Of a stretch of 64,000 nucleotides of DNA, positions 1-9,269 are shown one piece after another. Source of the DNA: Wolbachia endosymbiont of Meromenopon meropis (GTDB taxonomy: Bacteria; Pseudomonadota; Alphaproteobacteria; Rickettsiales; Anaplasmataceae); NCBI GenBank assembly GCA_029784595.1, contig JAJETZ010000003.1, positions 1 through 64,000 of the forward strand. The letters run 5' to 3'. Each line of letters begins with the position of its first letter. Within the stretch, counting starts at the first letter, position 1. A program made the position numbers and the translations under genes. A model generated the notes under the pieces. It had not been told where the DNA came from and searched no databases. It saw only the letters and a program-made list of their open reading frames with translations.

Positions 1-205
1 GAATGAGTTTCTTTAAATTTAAATCTAAATATTCTCTCCTTTGTTGTAGTTTAGAGAAGTCATTAAATTCGAACGTTTAGAGCATTTTAAAGGTCTTTAA
101 TATTAAAAAATAAGTATTGTAATACTAATAACTTTTTATTTTTTAATTTTATATTTACATTTTAATTATTTATTACCAAGACAAAATCTTGAATTTTGAT
201 ATTCT
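1..205 (+). repeat. Dispersed diverged repeat, copy A
   Basis: gaatgagtttcttt...ttaaattcgaacgtttagagcattttaaaggtctttaatattaaaaaataagt... collinear with 63447-63625. Confidence 0.6.
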
Positions 206-444
206 ATATTAGAGCTATCAACGACTACTTAATAAATGAATAACTAATCAAAGTATATATATCTTTGGTGAATTTTTTAATTATAGATATAAGCTATATA
301 GATATAAGCAAAATTTATGCATTCTCTAATGAATATTTAGATTGCAAAAATAAAAATCTCTAGTTTAGGTGAAGAAAAGCTTACAATTATATTTAAGATC
401 TAATGAGGAATGTGATTGTTCAAAAATCACATAAAGTATTCGTA

Positions 445-1674
445 ATGTCTATTATATTTGAAATTACTATGGCTATTCGTTATCTAAGAGCAAAAAATGC
501 CAGATTTTGCTCTGTCATGACCTTATTTTCTATTATTGGTATTGCTCTTGGAGTTGCTACACTAATAGTAGTAATGTCTGTAATGAATGGGTTTAGAGCA
601 AAATTATTTGACTCAATACTTGGCATTAATGGTCATATTAATGTTTATTTTGATGATAGTATTAGTTCAGATTATGAATCTGTATCAAAATCTATTGAAA
701 GAATTTCTGGTGTATTAAAAGCAACTCCTATAACCAATGATCAGGTTATTATTGCAGCAAATGGTAAAATTGCAAGTAGTATAGTGCGAGGTGTGTCAAC
801 TAAAGACTTATCTAGTAATATTACTATTGTTAATAGTTTAATTGTGGGTAATTTAGAAAAATTTGATGAAGGCCTAGTAATAGGAGCTCAATTAGCGGAA
901 GCTTTAAACGTTAATTATGGCGATAAAATCGTACTTATATCTCCTAATGAATTTAATATATTGTTCAATACAATGCCAAAAATGCAAGAATATAAAATTA
1001 TTGCCATATTTGATATGGGTATGTTTGAGTATGATAATGCTTTGGTATATATGCCAATAAAATCAGCACAAGCTTTTTTTGATTACAAAGACAGTATAGA
1101 AAACATAGAAGTATTTATAGGCGATATTACTAAAACTAACGAACTAGCAGGTATTATAGAAAAAGAAACTGGAATGAAGGTTGAAAGTTGGCAACTACAA
1201 CAGAGTCACTATCTAAATGCTTTAAAAACCGAAGAAAATGTAATGTTTTTAATTCTTACTTTGATTATAATTGTAGCAACATTTAACGTCGTTTCGAATT
1301 TAATGATGATGGTGCAAGAAAAGAAATCTGCAATTGCAATTATGCGTACATTTGGTGCAACAAGTGGAAGTATTATGCGTATATTTTGTATATGTGGACT
1401 GCTGATTGGTTTTGTTGGAACTTGTCTTGGCTGTATTATAGGCGTTGTTTTTTCTCTCAATATTGAAAGTATAAGACTCTTCTTAGAGGGAATCACTAAC
1501 GTTAAATTACTCGATCCAATGATATACTTTTTTTCAAGTTTACCTGTAATATTAGTACCAAAAGAAGTAATTAATATTTCTTTGCTTGCATTATTTTTAT
1601 CTTTTTTAGCAACGATTATTCCTGTATTACAAGCGGCCGCTCAAGATCCTGCTGAAATACTACGATATGAATAA
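445..1674 (+). CDS. Lipoprotein-releasing ABC transporter permease (LolC/LolE family)
   Basis: ORF 403-1674; MacB/FtsX-type permease with N-terminal 'AIRYLRAKNARFCSVMTLFSIIGIALGVATLIVVMSVMNGF' and C-terminal TM helices. Likely start is the internal ATG at 445 (MSIIFEITMAIRYL). Confidence 0.9.
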   Translation: MSIIFEITMAIRYLRAKNARFCSVMTLFSIIGIALGVATLIVVMSVMNGFRAKLFDSILGINGHINVYFDDSISSDYESVSKSIERISGVLKATPITNDQVIIAANGKIASSIVRGVSTKDLSSNITIVNSLIVGNLEKFDEGLVIGAQLAEALNVNYGDKIVLISPNEFNILFNTMPKMQEYKIIAIFDMGMFEYDNALVYMPIKSAQAFFDYKDSIENIEVFIGDITKTNELAGIIEKETGMKVESWQLQQSHYLNALKTEENVMFLILTLIIIVATFNVVSNLMMMVQEKKSAIAIMRTFGATSGSIMRIFCICGLLIGFVGTCLGCIIGVVFSLNIESIRLFLEGITNVKLLDPMIYFFSSLPVILVPKEVINISLLALFLSFLATIIPVLQAAAQDPAEILRYE

Positions 1675-3272
1675 TATTGCGTAGTATAGAGTAATGTATA
1701 TCATAGATTGATGGTTATTAATTGTATTATTCTTTGTTAGCTTTAATATGCTGACTAATGCAGGTTTTTAAAAAAACCAGCAAAAAACGAAGGCAATATC
1801 AAGATTTTGATAAAAAGCATACATGATCTCAAAACATTGATGATATCAATATCAATTTAAAATAAAAAAGATGTTTGAATTAAAGAGAAGCCTCTTTAAT
1901 TCAACATGAAAAGGGCAATATTGGTTTGAAGAATAAAAAAATCTTGCAAAAATTGCTATTTCTTCTCTGGTTAGAATAAAGAATTCCTTAATTACAGAGG
2001 GGTAAAATTTGATATTAAGAATAAATTCTTAATTAAATATTTAGTGTCATAGCTTGACGATTTAGAAATAGACAATATAATGAGTAAATTGGAAAGTTCA
2101 AAGGAAGTGTAGATACTTTGTGAAATCTAGGATCACCTTTTGAAAAAAGTTATTTCTGATGTTGATTAGAGGTGAGAGCGCTTTTTTCAAAAAAGTTGTT
2201 TTCTGTTGGGAAAAGAAGTAAAAACAAAAACAATTTGTTAAAATGAGGTTGACAGGGGAAAATCGAGAAATCAATAATCAATGAGATCAGCAAGTATAGT
2301 TCCGTCTATCTCATAGAAGGTTTTACTAAGCTGAAATTTAAATTTCAGCTTGGTAAATTGTGTTTTTTTGTTGAAGAAACATTAAAAATATCTTAATAGT
2401 ATACTATCACTTATTATGATGTATTTTATGATTTATTTCATAGTTTTTCGTTTTCTTTTTGATTTATTTAGATCTGGATAAAATTGTAAAAAATATAAAA
2501 TAATAGAATTAGAACTAATTTGTTATTACATTAATAGTTCCTGATGATCTATATTTTTATTATTTTTTATTTTTTACAATTTTATTGTTTTTAATTAAAC
2601 TTGTGCACTTTTTATTCTTTCATTTTGTCGACGTTTGCTAATCTAAAATATAGAAAAAAGAAGTGAGGAGAATTATTTTTCTTTGAAGCGCTTTTAAGAC
2701 AAATTTTAAGGAATACAGAAAGAAAATGCTTCTCAGAAAAATTAGTTAAAAATCTAAATTTATTAGGAGAGGAGTAATACAATCAAATTATCTCTGATAA
2801 AGCTCTTTAACTTAGGTAGAATAGAGGAAATTCCGACTTTTGAAGTTGTTTTTTATAACAAGTATTGCAAGTAAAATTTCATCGTAAATTTAGCTCTACT
2901 TTTAACTACTAAATTGGCTCTCTGTTTTAGGCTAAGATGAAGAAAGTAATTTTTCAAAAAAAAATATAAAGTTTTGCTCAAATTCGATTAGTAATGAAAT
3001 TTTTTCCATATTTATCCAAATGGAATGTTATATATATTTCTATTCCAAGAAGATTGAACTCATGTAATTCCTGAATTAAAGGAGGGTTGTAAAGTTCAGT
3101 ATTTTTTTTGGATTTTGTAGAAAAAAAATTAGCAGTTTTGTATTGCGCTCTAACAAAGGAATATGAAAGCAAACAAAATTATAGGGAATTTTTATAAAGT
3201 CCTTAATAATGTAGAACACAAAACTACTGTACACTTTTTCAAGTTATCAATTATTTGAAAGTAAAGTTATAC

Positions 3273-3690
3273 ATTAAACTTGGAGAAGCTGAAAAATCTT
3301 TTAAAATACTATAAGTGGAATATACGATAAATCCCACTCTTGAATCAGCAAAAATTTACATCAGCTCAAACGATAATAAAGATGTTGAAGACTATATACT
3401 ACTTACTTCATGACTACTATTTTTAATTTACTGCTTGCTTGATCTTCGATTACTTTAGTCGAATATACCTTTGCAAATCAACATTTAGACACTTTATATG
3501 AAGAAATAGGTGATTATATATCATTTTATCTTATTCATGGCCGCTAGTTAAAAGATTAAATTGCAAGAATATGACAAGATAGTTTGTTTGTTAAACAAAA
3601 TGAGTTCAGAACCTTACTTGACTCAAATTAAAATGCAAAAATGCAGCAAACAACTAAAGCTGTAAAATTATAAATGTCCGAATTATAATA
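3273..3690 (+). pseudogene. Decayed coding region (unknown product)
   Basis: Protein-like readings broken by in-frame stops and one frameshift: frame at 3273 IKLGEAEKSFKIL*VEYTINPTLESAKIYISSNDNKDVEDYILLTS*, then frame at 3410 MTTIFNLLLA*SSITLVEYTFANQHLDTLYEEIGDYISFYLIHGR*LKD*IARI*QDSLFVKQNEFRTLLDSN*. Confidence 0.5.
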
Positions 3691-4051
3691 GTTTTTTTGA
3701 TTGTGCACACTCTATAAGTTAAATAGGACCTTAACTTAGCTAAAGAACTATTTATTTTTCAGAAATTATTAAATAGCTACAGAGATTATACTGTAATCCA
3801 TACTTCATGTGCTTACGTGCTATAAATTAGCATCAGTTAAATTTATAATTTCATATAAATTAAAATTGCGGATAAGTTTATTTAAACTAGATTATTTATT
3901 AATAGATTACTATTAGTATAGTGAATACGAGAATAATATATTATGTGGATTATCTTGATGTAGAAATTTAAAACAATATTTTTCAATAACGTTTAATAAA
4001 TTTCAATAAATTGCTTTTTAAATTAGAGATAAGTATTAACTCTATATAACA

Positions 4052-5491
4052 ATGTTTGCTTTAAAATCTAAAAGTAAGTTCATCCTTTCTATTGGAGAAA
4101 GGGGCGCAATATTACTTTACTTTAAAAGTAATACTTTGAGTAAAAGATATTTTATCAAAGATAAGAATGATAAAGCAATATCTAATTTAAGTCTATGTCT
4201 TTCATCAGATAAAAAAGCACCTTTATATCTAGTTCTCAATCATAAAGATCAGAATTATTTACTACAACCTATTTCAAAAACTAATAGAATTAGTGCTTAT
4301 GTATTAGCAAAAGCTAAAATAGAACATTTCGTTGGCAAAAATGATATAAATTCAGTTTATTTGATCGAGAAGCCAAGTAGATTTAATCAAAATTGGTATT
4401 ATCTTCTTGTTTCGTCAAAAGCAAAGCACTTAGTAAAATTTTGGTTAGATCTTTTTATAAGAATAGGCTCTAACTTTAAAGGAATATTAATGCTTCCTAT
4501 AGAAATAGGTAATTTTGCAGAAAAGGTTTTTTATAAAGATTTTGATAATTGGAAGATGATAGTTGTTGGAACTAAAACTGGAGGTTATAGACAAGTAGTT
4601 TTTAAGGAAAATAAAATTGTGTTTACACGTTTAGTGCCATTTGCTAAGGAAAATTTACCTGGAATTATTGCTGGTAGCATATATCAAGAAGTAAGAGATA
4701 CTATTCGGTTTTTAACTAAATTTGGCTTTAAGAAAAATGATCTTATCGATCTTTTTATCGTAGTACCAGAAGATATCAAGATTAGTTTGTCAGTTATAAG
4801 TTTTTCTGAAAATAGTGTAAGTATATTAACTCCGTATGAGTTAAGTAAATTGCTAGGATTAGAATTAGCTGCAAGTGAAAAAGATAGTTTCTGCGATACT
4901 ATAATTTTATTTCACAGCTTTAAGAACAAATCATCGGCTATTTTCAATACAAGGGAAACTAAGGAATTTTATCTACTAAACTGCTTTTATTTGTATTCTT
5001 CGAATTTTTTTTTATATTTCGGTTCGATCTTAATCGTAATAAAAATTCTCTATTTGTCAAATTTATATTCAAACCTTGATTTTGCCAGTAATTTATTGGC
5101 AAAGAAAGAAGCTTTAAATAAAGAACTGATAAAACTTAGTCAAAATTATAATGTAAAAAAAACAAGTGGAGTTTATAATTTTATTAGTGTAAATAATATT
5201 TTATCTAAAATAGAGTATTCTCCACTTGTACAAGTTAGATACGTAGAAAAATTAAAAATACCAGGCGTACAACTTCAATCATTTAAATGGAACTATGATG
5301 AGATGAAAAATTATATTACCACAGCTTTAAGATTTAATTTTCAATCTAATAAAGATATTTCTTATCAATATAAAGAATTACAAAAAAAAATAAACAATAA
5401 TTTTCGTGCTTATGATGTTGATATTTCTAGTTTACCCACCACTAAAAAGCAAAATATATCTATCGATGTTAAAATAGGAGAGGGTATGTAA
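4052..5491 (+). CDS. Conserved membrane protein with GspL/PilM-PilN-like architecture (inferred)
   Basis: 479 aa ORF; large cytoplasmic N-terminal domain, single TM near residues 310-335 (FFLYFGSILIVIKILYL), then coiled coil and periplasmic C-terminal domain. Confidence 0.7.
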   Translation: MFALKSKSKFILSIGERGAILLYFKSNTLSKRYFIKDKNDKAISNLSLCLSSDKKAPLYLVLNHKDQNYLLQPISKTNRISAYVLAKAKIEHFVGKNDINSVYLIEKPSRFNQNWYYLLVSSKAKHLVKFWLDLFIRIGSNFKGILMLPIEIGNFAEKVFYKDFDNWKMIVVGTKTGGYRQVVFKENKIVFTRLVPFAKENLPGIIAGSIYQEVRDTIRFLTKFGFKKNDLIDLFIVVPEDIKISLSVISFSENSVSILTPYELSKLLGLELAASEKDSFCDTIILFHSFKNKSSAIFNTRETKEFYLLNCFYLYSSNFFLYFGSILIVIKILYLSNLYSNLDFASNLLAKKEALNKELIKLSQNYNVKKTSGVYNFISVNNILSKIEYSPLVQVRYVEKLKIPGVQLQSFKWNYDEMKNYITTALRFNFQSNKDISYQYKELQKKINNNFRAYDVDISSLPTTKKQNISIDVKIGEGM

Positions 5492-5492
5492 A

Positions 5493-6101
5493 TTGATGAA
5501 TATTTCTCAACTGAAAAAAAGAGTTGCAATTCGACTTCTCTTTTATTCGATAATGTCTATCGGGTTGATAGTTGTGCTGGCTCATATTATACTCTATACT
5601 AATAGAGTCTTTGATGAAAATCAAAGTGTTATAAACGAGATACGTTCTATAAAATTAGAAATTATTGAGTTACAAAAAAAAGAGGTTTTTCTAAATAAAA
5701 ATTTAGATTTGTGGAGGAGCATTTCTTCTTCCAGTTTATATAGTGATAAATATATTGAAAATTTGAATTTTGAGCTTGCCAAGCTATATAAAAAATATTA
5801 CATATTAGAACCTGAAATATCGATTTCTGTGCCAGAGGAAGTTGAGTTAGGTGAAAGTGAATACATAAAAGTGATAAAAAGTGAAGTTACGTTGAACTTT
5901 GGTTCAATTAGCGATAAGCATATTTTTTTATTTTTACAGTCTGTTCCAAGTCTTCCTGGTTATGTGACAATCAAATCTCTTATTTTGAATAAGGAAAAGA
6001 ATATTGATTCTACGATTATGAACCAAATTTTAAGCGGTAATATAATAGAAATAGTCAGAGCTAATATGATATTTGATTGGTACACTGTGCTAAATAAGTA
6101 A
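5493..6101 (+). CDS. Membrane protein with GspM/PilO-like architecture (inferred)
   Basis: 202 aa; N-terminal TM (LLFYSIMSIGLIVVLAHIILY), coiled coil (NEIRSIKLEIIELQKKEVFLNKN), then alpha/beta domain; starts 1 nt after the preceding ORF. Confidence 0.7.
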   Translation: MMNISQLKKRVAIRLLFYSIMSIGLIVVLAHIILYTNRVFDENQSVINEIRSIKLEIIELQKKEVFLNKNLDLWRSISSSSLYSDKYIENLNFELAKLYKKYYILEPEISISVPEEVELGESEYIKVIKSEVTLNFGSISDKHIFLFLQSVPSLPGYVTIKSLILNKEKNIDSTIMNQILSGNIIEIVRANMIFDWYTVLNK

Positions 6102-6104
6102 GAT

Positions 6105-6929
6105 ATGGGGGTTAAGTTATTTTTTATTTTTGCTCTATTACTGCTTTTTAATACGAATGCGTATTGTAGCTGCAAGGGTATTATAGATAGTATAGAAATT
6201 TGTGAGAAATATGTTTGTCGACAATATATTGGTAATGAAAATTTTATTGAGCACAGAATACTAGGATTCAATAGTAAGGGTTTATGCGTATATGTAGAAA
6301 AGCAGAATAATAACGAGATGATTTGTTATCACTCTAAGTATGGAATGCTGATGGAAAAAAAATACTTTGAGAATGTTTTTAAAGTTGACAATCAAAAAAT
6401 AATGGTCAACTTTATTGACGTAACAAGTTTGCGTGCAAAGGAATGTTTTTTTATAAATGACAGAAAAATAAATCATCCTGATCAAGATGAAATAATAAAA
6501 GAAGCAACAGAGAGTGATTCCGATGTTTTATCACAATTCAATGATATCAAAAGCATTTTTTTTGATGAGGAACCGATTAATAAGATCGTTAGTGAAATGG
6601 GGAAATTTCACCAGCGATCTTCTGGCATTTCAGAAGTAAATATACTAAATAATTTTGATTGTAAGGTGGTGAGCTTAGATTCAATTTTATATTTTTCTTC
6701 TGATGTATGGAGAATATGGGTAAATAAAAGGCTTTTTTCAAACACTAAAGACTTGAAAATTCATTCAGTGAATGAAAATTATGTAACTTTTGTATGGACT
6801 GTAGATCAATACATGATAAAAAAACAAGTAAGAAATGATTCTAGAAATGTATACTTAAGTGAAAAGGATGTTGTATTCACACTTTATCCAGGTCAAAAAT
6901 TTGACTTAGATAGTCTATCTATTTCATAA
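6105..6929 (+). CDS. Secreted/periplasmic protein, third gene of the cluster (PilP/GspC/GspB-like C-terminus inferred)
   Basis: 274 aa; signal peptide MGVKLFFIFALLLLFNTNAYCSC; beta-rich C-terminus 'ILYFSSDVWRIWVNKRLFSNTKDLKIHSVNENYVTFVW'; 3 nt after the preceding ORF. Confidence 0.7.
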   Translation: MGVKLFFIFALLLLFNTNAYCSCKGIIDSIEICEKYVCRQYIGNENFIEHRILGFNSKGLCVYVEKQNNNEMICYHSKYGMLMEKKYFENVFKVDNQKIMVNFIDVTSLRAKECFFINDRKINHPDQDEIIKEATESDSDVLSQFNDIKSIFFDEEPINKIVSEMGKFHQRSSGISEVNILNNFDCKVVSLDSILYFSSDVWRIWVNKRLFSNTKDLKIHSVNENYVTFVWTVDQYMIKKQVRNDSRNVYLSEKDVVFTLYPGQKFDLDSLSIS

Positions 6930-6953
6930 TTCATATAAATAATTCATATAAAT
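6928..6953. repeat. Perfect 13-bp tandem duplication (AATTCATATAAAT x2)
   Basis: aattcatataaat at 6928-6940 and again at 6941-6953, immediately upstream of the tRNA. Confidence 0.95.
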
Positions 6954-6957
6954 ATGC

Positions 6958-7031
6958 GCGCTTGTAGCTCAGTTGGAATAGAGCGCTGCTCTCCGAAGGC
7001 AGAGGTCGTGGGTTTAAATCCCTCCAAGCGC
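6958..7031 (+). tRNA. tRNA-Arg (anticodon CCG)
   Basis: Perfect 7-bp acceptor stem GCGCTTG/CAAGCGC, D-arm TAGCTCAGTTGGAATAGAGC, anticodon arm CTGCT-CTCCGAA-GGCAG, T-arm GTGGG-TTTAAAT-CCCTC; discriminator A at 7032. Confidence 0.92.
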
Positions 7032-7101
7032 ATTATATTCTTGACAAGAATACTTTTTTCTTATATAGAGATGTGCCACAAGGTATATTCAAGGCGCAAT
7101 T

Positions 7102-7584
7102 ATGTCCAATGGTACTATAAATAAAGTCATATTGATTGGTAATTTAGGAAAAGATCCTGAGATTAGAACTATGCAAAGCGGAAAAGAGATGGCAAATTTT
7201 TCAGTTGCTACAACTGAAAGTTGGACTGATAAACTTTACGGTGTACGCTCTGAAAAAACAGAATGGCATAATATTGTAGTATTTAGTGAAGGATTAGTAA
7301 GGGTTGTCAGAGATTTTGCACGAAAAGGTAGCAAAGTTTACATTGAAGGCTCTTTGAGAACAAGAAAATATTCTGATCAAAATGGTAATGAAAGATATAT
7401 TACAGAGGTGATATTGCAGAATTATGGTGGAGTTTTTGCATTGCTGGATTCGAAAAATAACGCATCAAATCCTGATTACAAATCAGGCGAGTACAAGCAA
7501 AATGAAATAGAACAAAAAAAACGCTATGAAAATTTTAATAGTGAGATAAATGAAGAACTTATTGATGATGAAATACCATTTTAA
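7102..7584 (+). CDS. ssb: Single-stranded DNA-binding protein
   Basis: OB-fold motif NKVILIGNLGKDPEIRTMQSGKEMANFSVATTESW and acidic tail ending DDEIPF, typical of SSB. Confidence 0.97.
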   Translation: MSNGTINKVILIGNLGKDPEIRTMQSGKEMANFSVATTESWTDKLYGVRSEKTEWHNIVVFSEGLVRVVRDFARKGSKVYIEGSLRTRKYSDQNGNERYITEVILQNYGGVFALLDSKNNASNPDYKSGEYKQNEIEQKKRYENFNSEINEELIDDEIPF

Positions 7585-7594
7585 ATAACTTAAA

Positions 7595-8539
7595 TTGAAG
7601 AAATCATTATCTAAATTTTTATGGACCGCTTGTGTTACGCCATTTAGCTCTAATGGAGATAGTATAAATTATTGTAATTTGAAGCGTTTGCTTTTGATGC
7701 AGAATAAAGCTGGAAATGGTCTTCTATTATTAGGTAGTACAGGGGAAGTTCTATCACTAACTGATTCTGAAAAACGTAAATTAGTTGAATTTGTTTGCGG
7801 GTTAGAGCTAGATGTCCCAATTATGATTGGTGTACCTGGGGTAAATTTGTATCAGACACTTGAGTGGCTTGACTTTTGTAAGAATATGCCTATTCACGGC
7901 TATCTTATGACGACTCCAATCTATACAAAACCAGGAATTATTGGGCAAACTCTATGGTTTGAAAAATTGCTTGAGAAAGCGCATGTGCCAGCTATGCTTT
8001 ACAATATTCCATCAAGAGCAGGTGTAAATCTTCATGTTGAAACTGTATACAATCTATCCAGCTACGAAAAATTTTGGGCTATTAAAGATTCAAGTAGTGC
8101 TATTGATAGCATAATTGAATATAAGAAAATAGCACCAAACATCGAGATTTTTTGTGGCGATGATAATATGATATTTGAAATGGCTGCATGTGGCGCAACT
8201 GGACTGGTTTCAGTTGTTTCAAACATTTATCCACGTATAGCACATAAATATGTTAAGCAATGCTTGTTGCTATCTCAGAGCATGGTAATTAAATCTAGAA
8301 AAAAAATAACTGCTAAAATAGCAAAAAATGATATCAATAGCCTGACAAATATTTGGCAACAAATCTGTAAAGCATTATACATTGCTAGTAATCCAATACC
8401 TGTCAAAGTACTACTGTATAATATTGGGCTGATAGAGCACAAAACGGTACGTTTACCACTTAGCACACAAGATTTTTGCTTTTCATTGAAAAATATTAAT
8501 AAAGCAGGTGAATGCTTGAATGAGAAGAGAATGGTATAG
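7595..8539 (+). CDS. dapA: 4-hydroxy-tetrahydrodipicolinate synthase
   Basis: DapA motifs GNGLLLLGSTGEVLSLTDSEK, YNIPSRAGVNL, IKDSS, GDDNMIFEMAACGATGLVSV; probable TTG start. Confidence 0.93.
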   Translation: MKKSLSKFLWTACVTPFSSNGDSINYCNLKRLLLMQNKAGNGLLLLGSTGEVLSLTDSEKRKLVEFVCGLELDVPIMIGVPGVNLYQTLEWLDFCKNMPIHGYLMTTPIYTKPGIIGQTLWFEKLLEKAHVPAMLYNIPSRAGVNLHVETVYNLSSYEKFWAIKDSSSAIDSIIEYKKIAPNIEIFCGDDNMIFEMAACGATGLVSVVSNIYPRIAHKYVKQCLLLSQSMVIKSRKKITAKIAKNDINSLTNIWQQICKALYIASNPIPVKVLLYNIGLIEHKTVRLPLSTQDFCFSLKNINKAGECLNEKRMV

Positions 8540-8586
8540 TACAAACAGAGAAGGGGAGAGCTATATAAAAGCTTTTATCAACTTTT

Positions 8587-8652
8587 AAAATACTATATTT
8601 TAGATAGGATTTTACTTATTTTAAAAAATAGTATTTTGTGCTTTTTTTTAAA
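8587..8652 (+). terminator. Probable intrinsic terminator downstream of dapA
   Basis: Inverted repeat AAAATACTAT (8587-8596) / ATAGTATTTT (8628-8637), then a T-run. Confidence 0.5.
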
Positions 8653-9269
8653 AGCTGTTTTACAGCTACTGTCTTTAAAAGATAGACTTCCCATTTATAA
8701 GTTTTTAGTAGTTATATTTAATATTTTTCTCAATGCATCTTGCAGGCGATGTTTTGTTTTTGAAAAATATATAGGGTTTTTACTATTCAGTCTTCATATT
8801 GCTTTTAATTTAGAAGTTAGATCATTCAAGCAATTCTAGACATAGAAAGAAAATTCAGAGTTATTACATAAAGGTTCACAATACGATAGCTTTACATATT
8901 ATTTATGTTAAATATTGATTGTTTTTATGTTAAACTGTTTTCTTAACATTGTGGAGTTTTTGCACTAATTATTATACATTATAAAATATCTTGTTTGCTT
9001 ACTTTTATAAGTCAATAGTATTGGACACTTTATAAGTGATCGATCATACTAACAAATTTTCTTAATTTGTATATTAAGAGGCTATCTAATAGCTCTTATT
9101 AAGCTCTTGTGCTTCTTAAACATTAAACTCAATTTTCTACTACATAGCACAACATATTACTAAAAATGTAATCAATTTATTAAAAATTATTTCGACATAT
9201 ATTTATGATATACTCTATCTAAGGAGGTTTTATACACAAAAGCAAAATCATACAATATCAACAAAATGA

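Noticed and set aside
1209-1496. Antisense ORFs within genes (for example 1209-1496, 12123-12389, 33753-34175, 53848-54219, 60489-60941)
   Set aside because: They lie opposite clearly conserved coding regions and have no recognisable features; shadow ORFs.
2128-2140. 'aggatcacctttt' resembling a 16S rRNA 3' end
   Set aside because: No other rRNA sequence around it.
2822-2845. 'gaggaaattccgacttttgaag' resembling the conserved RNase P RNA 'GAGGAAAGTCCGGGCT'
   Set aside because: No other conserved rnpB blocks nearby and no GC-rich core; coincidence.
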